The translations under genes were made by a program, and so were the position numbers. Shown here one piece after another: positions 58,580 through 64,000 of a stretch of 64,000 nucleotides of DNA. Below the pieces are notes generated by a model, which worked only from the letters and a program-made list of their open reading frames with translations, was not told where the DNA came from and made no database searches. Position 1 is the stretch's first letter. Every line of letters starts with the position of its first letter. The stretch is from Gloeomargarita sp. SKYB120 (GTDB taxonomy: Bacteria; Cyanobacteriota; Cyanobacteriia; Gloeomargaritales; Gloeomargaritaceae). The stretch is from assembly GCA_025062155.1 (NCBI GenBank), contig JANXAM010000001.1, positions 62,001-126,000 on the forward strand, written 5' to 3'.

Positions 58580-59560
58580 TTAACGCCGTTGCTGGAACCG
58601 CGCCCGCAACACAATGGCCACGCTGTTCATAACCACTAGCAATCCCAACAGGGCAATGATGCCAGCGGCAGCCACCTGGTGAAACTCCTTCTGGGGACGA
58701 CTCGCCCAGTTGAAGATTTGAATGGGCAAAGCGGTAAAGGGCGTTTGCAGTGCCTGAATAAACGAACCTAATCCCCAGGACACTTTCTCGATAACCACCT
58801 GTCCCTGCTCGTTCACGGCTGTCGTCACCGGCCAGGGGGGTAAAAACGCAATAAACGTCAGCGCCCCCAGGGTAATCAACGGTGCCGTTTCCCCAATCGC
58901 CCGCGCCAGCGCCAGGATGGTCCCCGTCAGGATCCCAGGAAACGCCATCGGCAACACGTGATACCAGATCGTTTGCCACATCGTCGCGCCCACCCCATAG
59001 GCAGCTTCTCGAATCTCTCGCGGTACCGCCCGGATAGCCTCGCGCGTTGAAATAATGACAACCGGCAACACCAGCGTCGCCAGCGTTAGCGCCCCTGCCA
59101 GCAACGTCCGCCCCTTGGTAATCGGCTCAAGAAGCCGCACGTACAGCTCCAACCCCAACAACCCATAGATGATGGAAGGCACACCCGCTAGGTTGGAGGT
59201 ATTGATTTCTAACATCCGGTTGTACCAAACATCCCGGTCGGCGTACTCCTCCATATAAATCGCCGCGCCAATCCCCAGGGGAAACGCAAAGATGGGGATC
59301 AAAAACATTAACCAAATCGAACCTACCAGCGCCGACAGGATACCAGCTTCTGACGGGTCCCGTGAGGGGAACGTGGTCAAAAACTTCCAGTTCAAATAGG
59401 GCAACCCCTGGCTAAACACGTCGTAGAGCAACAGGCCCAAAAAGAATAATCCAAAAATCGTAGCCAGGAAGGCAATGACGGCAAAAACATTCGTCCAGAG
59501 CTTACGCGACTCGTAATTGGACCGGAAATTGCCTTCAATTGGGGGTAGGGTAACGGTCAT
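58580..59560 (-). CDS. pstA: Phosphate ABC transporter permease PstA
   Basis: The 326-residue permease has six hydrophobic segments and the EAA-type loop [21 protein letters not shown], with MEEYADRD and [16 protein letters not shown] typical of PstA. It pairs with PstC, whose gene lies 15 bases upstream. The expected pstB does not follow; the tRNA-Ser gene does, on the other strand. Confidence 0.95.
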   Translation of the reverse strand: MTVTLPPIEGNFRSNYESRKLWTNVFAVIAFLATIFGLFFLGLLLYDVFSQGLPYLNWKFLTTFPSRDPSEAGILSALVGSIWLMFLIPIFAFPLGIGAAIYMEEYADRDVWYNRMLEINTSNLAGVPSIIYGLLGLELYVRLLEPITKGRTLLAGALTLATLVLPVVIISTREAIRAVPREIREAAYGVGATMWQTIWYHVLPMAFPGILTGTILALARAIGETAPLITLGALTFIAFLPPWPVTTAVNEQGQVVIEKVSWGLGSFIQALQTPFTALPIQIFNWASRPQKEFHQVAAAGIIALLGLLVVMNSVAIVLRARFQQRR

Positions 59561-59575
59561 CGCTACACCTCAACG

Positions 59576-60526
59576 CTAGTAAATGATGCGATACTTGCGC
59601 ACAAACCAGTCTGCCAAGATATTGAGCACCAGCGTCATCAAAAACAGGATAAAGCCGGCAAAAAAGATGCTGTAGAACGATAGGGTGCCGGTCGGCGTGT
59701 CCCCTAAACTCACCTGCACAATAAACGCCGTAATCGTCATCACCGATTGCAGGGGATTCAGATTCAACGCTGGGTTTTGTCCTGCCGCCAGCGCCACAAT
59801 CATGGTCTCCCCCACCGCTCGTGATATAGCCAACAAAAACGCTGAAACAATCCCCGACAGCGCCGACGGAATTACCACACTGAAAATGGTTTCAAACTTG
59901 GTCGCCCCCAAACTGTAGGCTCCCTCGCGCAGCAAATTCGGTACAGCGTAGAGAGCATCTTCGCTTAGGGAGGCCACCAGGGGAATGATCATAATGCCCA
60001 TCACAAACCCGGCGCTTGTGGCGTTCAACCCGGCCACCACCTCCTCGCCATTGGGAATCATCTTTTGCAGCGCCGGCCCAATCACCAACAGCGCGAAAAA
60101 GCCATACACCACTGTCGGCACACCCGCCAGGATCTCCAGCATCGGCTTCAAGACCGCCCGCACCGGCGTCGGCGCATACTCACTCAAAAAAATGGCGCTC
60201 AGCAATCCCACCGGCAAGGCCACAATCATGGCGATGACCGACGTGATGATGGTCCCCATGATGATGGCAATCACGCCAAAACGCGGCGGTTCAAACAGAG
60301 GGGTCCAGTCAGTTTCGGTGAACAATTGGGTCCAGGAATGCCCCTCTGACGCCAATTTCCGGAAGAATAGGATGCTTTCCAGAACAAGAATCAGGGTGAT
60401 GCCCACCGTCACCACAATCGAAAACGAAGCAAAGGCCCAAGTCACTCCTCGCATGATGCGGTTGACCCAGCGGCTCCGCACATGCTGTTGCTCGTAAGTG
60501 GCAAACCCCTGATCAACAAATGTCAT
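59576..60526 (-). CDS. pstC: Phosphate ABC transporter permease PstC
   Basis: The 316-residue permease has VALPVGLLSAIFLSEYAP, LAGVPTVVYGFFALLVIGP and the loop LREGAYSLGATKFETIFSVV, all PstC hallmarks, and six hydrophobic segments. It sits between pstS and pstA. Confidence 0.95.
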   Translation of the reverse strand: MTFVDQGFATYEQQHVRSRWVNRIMRGVTWAFASFSIVVTVGITLILVLESILFFRKLASEGHSWTQLFTETDWTPLFEPPRFGVIAIIMGTIITSVIAMIVALPVGLLSAIFLSEYAPTPVRAVLKPMLEILAGVPTVVYGFFALLVIGPALQKMIPNGEEVVAGLNATSAGFVMGIMIIPLVASLSEDALYAVPNLLREGAYSLGATKFETIFSVVIPSALSGIVSAFLLAISRAVGETMIVALAAGQNPALNLNPLQSVMTITAFIVQVSLGDTPTGTLSFYSIFFAGFILFLMTLVLNILADWFVRKYRIIY

Positions 60527-60601
60527 AGAACGCGACTCCAGTTGGGTTGAAGGAGTTGACTAGGATGCGGGAGGAGGGATGCCCTCCTCCACCGACACAA
60601 A

Positions 60602-61615
60602 CTAGTTCACCCGTTCTAGCTTCAGCAGCTCGTCAATGGTCAAGCCCACCCGGCTTTCCCCACCAAACACGGTGCCTGTGCGGTTGCGCCGAATGGTGTC
60701 CAGGTTAGCGGCATAAGCCCGACTGGGCAAGGGAATGTAACCCGTCTTGGGAATTAGCTTAGTCCCATTGCGCATGTAGAACTCCACAAACTCCCGCACC
60801 TCAGGCCGCCGGATAGATTCGGCATTCACATAGATGAAGATAGGCCGCGACAGGGGGTTGTAAGAGCCATCTTCCACTGCCTTCCGGCTCGGCATAACCG
60901 CTTTCCCTTGGGAATTAACGATGGGCACCGCTCTCAGGCGCTTGGCATTTTCTTCGTAGTAGGCAAACCCAAAGTAGCCCAACGCGTTCACGTCAGTGGC
61001 CACCCCTTGCACCAGCACGTTGTCATCTTCACTGGCCGTGTAGTCGCTCCGGCTTTGCTTGGCCTTGCCCATGATCGCTTCCGTGAAGTAGTCGAACGTC
61101 CCCGAGTCGGTGCCAGGTCCAAACAGCCGCAGCGGTCGGTTGGGGAAACTCGGGTCAATCTGATTCCAGCTCTTGATCTTCCCCTGAGCCGCCGGCTCCC
61201 ACATGGTCCGCAGCTGCTGTACCGTCAACTGCTTGACCCAGTTGTTCTTAGGATTGACCACCACCGTCAAGGCGTCAAAGGCCACCGGTAGCTCAATATA
61301 GGAGATGTTCTTGGCTCGGCAGGCTTCCATTTCCCGCTTGGAAATAGGCCGCGATGCGTTGGAAATGTCCGTCTCACCGTTGCAGAACTTCTTGAAGCCA
61401 CCACCAGTTCCAGAAACGCCCACCGTCACCTGCACTTGACCCCGCTTCACCTTTTGAAATTCTTCCGCCATCGCCTCTGTGATGGGGAATACTGTGCTGG
61501 AACCGTCCGCTTTAATAACTGGCCGCGTTTGGGCTGCGACGTGGGTCACTCCGGCCAAACTCGCTGTCAACGTCGCCGCCGTCGTCAGGGCCCACAGCTT
61601 TGTCGTTGTTTTCAT
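60602..61615 (-). CDS. pstS: Phosphate-binding protein PstS (SphX type)
   Basis: PstS captures phosphate in the periplasm for PstCAB. The 337-residue protein has a Sec leader with Ala-x-Ala cleavage near AAQ, then [36 protein letters not shown] and [19 protein letters not shown], which hold the phosphate-binding residues. This form resembles cyanobacterial SphX more than E. coli PstS. The ATG at 61615 has GGAGG eight bases upstream; one three codons earlier has no spacing. A Pho-box-like element lies upstream. Confidence 0.95.
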   Translation of the reverse strand: MKTTTKLWALTTAATLTASLAGVTHVAAQTRPVIKADGSSTVFPITEAMAEEFQKVKRGQVQVTVGVSGTGGGFKKFCNGETDISNASRPISKREMEACRAKNISYIELPVAFDALTVVVNPKNNWVKQLTVQQLRTMWEPAAQGKIKSWNQIDPSFPNRPLRLFGPGTDSGTFDYFTEAIMGKAKQSRSDYTASEDDNVLVQGVATDVNALGYFGFAYYEENAKRLRAVPIVNSQGKAVMPSRKAVEDGSYNPLSRPIFIYVNAESIRRPEVREFVEFYMRNGTKLIPKTGYIPLPSRAYAANLDTIRRNRTGTVFGGESRVGLTIDELLKLERVN

Positions 61616-61672
61616 ATAGTTCATCCCTCCCTTGGGTAGGAGCTACATACTACGGGCTTGTATCCCTCCTTT

Positions 61673-61700
61673 ATTGTTTCAAAAAAATCCCCTCTGTCAA
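61673..61700 (-). promoter_or_regulatory. Candidate promoter of pstS
   Basis: On the minus strand TTGACA (61700-61695) and AACAAT (61678-61673) are 16 bases apart, a fair -35/-10 pair for pstS. The -10 matches the consensus at four of six positions. Confidence 0.5.
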
Positions 61701-61724
61701 GGCAAAATCCTTCTCTTGGCCATC

Positions 61725-61754
61725 TTTTAATCAGTTCTTAACCGTTCCTTAAAT
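61725..61754 (-). promoter_or_regulatory. Pho-box-like triple direct repeat upstream of pstS
   Basis: Three 8-base units, TTTTAATC, TCTTAACC and CCTTAAAT, are separated by exactly three bases each (11-base period), as in cyanobacterial Pho boxes bound by SphR (unit near CTTAACCT). They lie 25 bases upstream of the candidate -35. The units read CTTAACC on the strand opposite to pstS. Confidence 0.65.
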
Positions 61755-61757
61755 TGG

Positions 61758-62021
61758 CTAGTTCCGGCCCGGGATGGGGTTGAGACAGGTGGGTGATTCG
61801 GCCTGGTGGATGGACCAGCGGTATTCAACGGTGAAGCCAGCGCGGCGGCATTCTTCCTCAAGGCACTCCTGTTGAACGCTGGCCTTGCGCAGGGTAGCCA
61901 GTAGGTCATGGAGTTGTTGGCGGTGGCCGGGATAATGGTCTAAGGCCCGAAGAGTGTGGCGTTCCAAAAGCTGCATCAGTAGCTCGTAGTGGATGGGTGC
62001 GGGCAGGATGACAGATTTCAT
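61758..62021 (-). CDS. Small cyanobacterial protein (DUF5340-like)
   Basis: An 87-residue protein, MKSVILPAPIHYELLMQLLE, with RALDHYPGHRQQLHDLLATL in the middle and VEYRWSI near its end. It matches, by pattern, a small family conserved in cyanobacteria (DUF5340) without known function. It is soluble and helical. The Pho-box-like element of pstS lies just after its stop. Confidence 0.6.
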   Translation of the reverse strand: MKSVILPAPIHYELLMQLLERHTLRALDHYPGHRQQLHDLLATLRKASVQQECLEEECRRAGFTVEYRWSIHQAESPTCLNPIPGRN

Positions 62022-62106
62022 AGGATGCGTACAAAACCGTATCTCTCATTTTAGTGGCTTTGATGCCTGGGTTAGAATAGGAGTGCCGTGGCTGGAGCGT
62101 CGGTTC

Positions 62107-62379
62107 ATGGGCCGCTGGCCGAGTCCTGATACGCCGCTTTACAACCATTCGCTGACGGCGATTGAGGAGTGGTTGAGAGCGTTGGGCGCCCAGCAGGATG
62201 AGCAGGAGCGCCACCGCTGGTTCTTGCAACAGAGGGACTGGCAAGCGGAACTGTCTCTAGAAATTGAAGAGCTAAGGGTGCGCTATCGCGGGGCGGCGGG
62301 GGGGCGTGACGTGGTGCGGCATTTTCGCTATTCCCTGAGCCGCCAAGAAGTTGAGACAGGGATTCTCCAGGGGCCTTAG
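62107..62379 (+). CDS. Small cyanobacterial protein (DUF3143-like)
   Basis: The 90-residue protein starts [20 protein letters not shown] and has [33 protein letters not shown] and [15 protein letters not shown], the pattern of DUF3143, a family of cyanobacteria and plastids without a known role. The start at 62107 fits family length; the frame is open further upstream. It is divergent from the DUF5340-like gene. Confidence 0.75.
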   Translation: MGRWPSPDTPLYNHSLTAIEEWLRALGAQQDEQERHRWFLQQRDWQAELSLEIEELRVRYRGAAGGRDVVRHFRYSLSRQEVETGILQGP

Positions 62380-62432
62380 CCAACAGCGTTGAATTCCATT
62401 ACCCTAAAAGGAAGTGGCCCCGGAGGACGGTT

Positions 62433-63962
62433 ATGGAAGTGATGTCGTTGGCAGCCCTCAACACGGTGACGATTGTCCCCGAGCTAGTGGTAGTGGTGAC
62501 GTTGACGCTGGTTCTCCTGGCGGATTTGGTCAGCGGACGCCAAGCTTACCGTTGGACGCCGTATCTGGCGGTCGCGGGACTGCTAGGGGCAGTGGCAGCC
62601 TTGGGCTGGCAGTGGTCGTTGCCCGAGACGACGGGTTTTGCCGGTAGTTTCCAGGCTGACCGAGTCGGCATCCTTTTTCGGGGGATGATCGCCCTGTCCG
62701 GCGCCATTGGGGTGCTGATTGCGATTCGCTATGTCGAGGAAGTGGGCAGCGCCCTAGGGGAATATATCACCATCCTGCTGGTGGCAACGGTGGGCGGGAT
62801 GTTCCTGGCGGGAGCGGACGAGCTGGTGATGGTGTTTGTGTCCCTGGAGACCCTGGGGTTAGCGTCTTACCTGCTGGCGGGGTACATGAAGCGGGACGTG
62901 CGCTCGAATGAGGCGGCGCTAAAGTACTTGCTCATCGGGGCAACTAGCTCGGCGATTTTTCTGTACGGCCTGTCGCTGCTCTACGGCCTGTCAGGGGGAG
63001 AAACCCAGCTAGGTGCTATTGCGCGGCAATTGGTGCGCCAGGACCTCGGGCAATCGCTAGGTGTCCTGGTGGCGCTGGTATTGGTCATCGCAGGGGTTGC
63101 TTTTAAGTTGTCCGCAGTGCCATTTCACCAGTGGACGCCGGATGTGTACGAGGGGTCGCCGACGCCGGTGGTGGCGTTTTTATCGGTGGGGTCCAAGGCG
63201 GCGGGCTTTGCCCTGGCCATCCGGTTACTGGTGACGGCGTTTCCCGAGGCCACACCCCAGTGGCGGTTTGTGTTCGAGGCGCTGGCAATCCTGAGCATGG
63301 TGCTGGGGAATGTGGTGGCGTTGACGCAAACGAGTCTCAAGCGCCTGCTGGCCTATTCCTCCATCGGACAGGCGGGTTTTCTCATGATCGGGCTGGCGAT
63401 TGCCACGCCTGAGGGGTACGCCAGCATCCTGTTCTACACCTTCATTTATCTGTTCACAAACCTGGGGGCGTTCGCCTGCGTGATCCTGTTTAGCCTGCGA
63501 GCGGGAACGGATGAAATCAATGAGTACGCTGGGTTGTACCAAAAAGACCCCCTGTTGACCCTAGGATTGAGCCTATGCCTGCTCTCTTTGGGCGGGATTC
63601 CTCCCCTGTCGGGCTTTTTCGGCAAGCTGTATATCTTCTGGGCGGGCTGGCAAGCGGGGGCCTATACCCTGGTGTTTGTTGGGCTGGTGACCAGCGTGAT
63701 CTCCATTTACTACTACATTCGCGTGGTGCGGATGGCGGTGGTGAAAGAGCCCCAAGAGATGTCCCTGGCGGTGCAGAACTATCCGGCGATTACCTGGAAC
63801 TATCCTGGTTTGCCGGAGCTGCGGGCGACGCTGGTGACCTGTGTGGTGGTGACGGCGGTGGCGGGACTTCTGGCCAATCCCCTGCTGACGGTCGCCAACC
63901 AGGCGGTGAACACGACACCCTTTTTACAACCGGCGCTTGCCCAGCGCATTGCTCAGGGGTAG
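62433..63962 (+). CDS. ndhB: NAD(P)H-quinone oxidoreductase subunit 2
   Basis: NdhB is a core proton-pumping subunit of the NDH-1 complexes used in respiration, cyclic electron flow and CO2 uptake. The 509-residue protein has about 14 hydrophobic segments and the Nqo14-type motifs: [16 protein letters not shown] with its glutamate, [18 protein letters not shown] with its lysine, [15 protein letters not shown] and [14 protein letters not shown]. It lies 53 bases after the DUF3143-like gene. The remaining 38 bases of the window show no gene. Confidence 0.97.
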   Translation: MEVMSLAALNTVTIVPELVVVVTLTLVLLADLVSGRQAYRWTPYLAVAGLLGAVAALGWQWSLPETTGFAGSFQADRVGILFRGMIALSGAIGVLIAIRYVEEVGSALGEYITILLVATVGGMFLAGADELVMVFVSLETLGLASYLLAGYMKRDVRSNEAALKYLLIGATSSAIFLYGLSLLYGLSGGETQLGAIARQLVRQDLGQSLGVLVALVLVIAGVAFKLSAVPFHQWTPDVYEGSPTPVVAFLSVGSKAAGFALAIRLLVTAFPEATPQWRFVFEALAILSMVLGNVVALTQTSLKRLLAYSSIGQAGFLMIGLAIATPEGYASILFYTFIYLFTNLGAFACVILFSLRAGTDEINEYAGLYQKDPLLTLGLSLCLLSLGGIPPLSGFFGKLYIFWAGWQAGAYTLVFVGLVTSVISIYYYIRVVRMAVVKEPQEMSLAVQNYPAITWNYPGLPELRATLVTCVVVTAVAGLLANPLLTVANQAVNTTPFLQPALAQRIAQG

Positions 63963-64000
63963 CGGGTTTTGGGTTGGTAGGAGGCGATAACGCGCCCCGC

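Overview
This window is an ordinary, densely packed stretch of a cyanobacterial chromosome. Diagnostic genes are a ferredoxin-NADP reductase carrying a phycobilisome-linker-like N-terminal domain, CP12, a GUN4-domain protein, PcxA/CemA, NdhB, a CmpABCD bicarbonate transporter and a cyanobacterial-type phosphate-binding protein. The DNA is GC-rich, gaps are short, and many neighbours share ATGA, GTGA or TAATG stop/start overlaps; GTG starts are frequent. I noticed only one HIP1 octamer (GCGATCGC, near 12563), so this is not a HIP1-rich lineage, but I cannot name the genus.

Layout. 1-5.8 kb (minus strand): a truncated sixA, ccs1, tsaE, a YvcK-type factor, cobO, tsf and rpsB, the last with a hairpin leader that may be autoregulatory. 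5.8-13.6 kb: an unknown protein, a membrane J-domain protein, three coupled glycosyltransferases, a carotenoid oxygenase, pcxA and a phosphopantetheinyl transferase. 13.6-18.6 kb: accB-efp, a UbiB/ABC1 kinase, an ATP-synthase subunit I homologue and a CPA2 antiporter. 18.6-24.7 kb: a histidine phosphatase, a large five-PAS histidine kinase with a cyanobacteriochrome-like GAF domain, and a protein-lysine-methyltransferase-like gene. 24.7-25.9 kb is a small gene graveyard with a decayed vWA gene and the 5' end of an exported-protein gene.

25.9-45 kb: a DapF homologue with both catalytic cysteines changed to serine, a PRC-barrel protein, an RRM protein, cp12 next to a cAMP-phosphodiesterase-like gene, a phosphorylase/ferritin-like pair, gatA and gatB, an FHA protein, a zinc-ribbon/PP2C/WD40 fusion, pgk, a universal stress protein, and the coupled group hemL-ruvX-nagZ-pstA-like. 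45-52 kb: an inorganic-carbon transport locus with two tandem cmpA genes (one exported without a lipobox, one a lipoprotein) separated by a terminator, then cmpB, cmpC and cmpD. 52-64 kb: petH, tRNA-Arg(CCU), pdxJ, an orphan DppC-type permease, a GUN4 protein, an SLH-domain protein, a methyltransferase, rsfS, tRNA-Ser(UGA), pstS-pstC-pstA (no pstB) behind a Pho-box-like element, two small cyanobacterial proteins and ndhB.

Functionally the window is rich in carbon and phosphate acquisition (cmp, pst) and photosynthetic regulation (CP12, FNR, GUN4, NdhB, PcxA). I see no prophage, insertion sequence, CRISPR array or defence island. The most unusual items are the dual-cysteine GAF domain in the sensor kinase, the Ser/Ser DapF homologue, the duplicated cmpA, and the PP2C-WD40 fusion.
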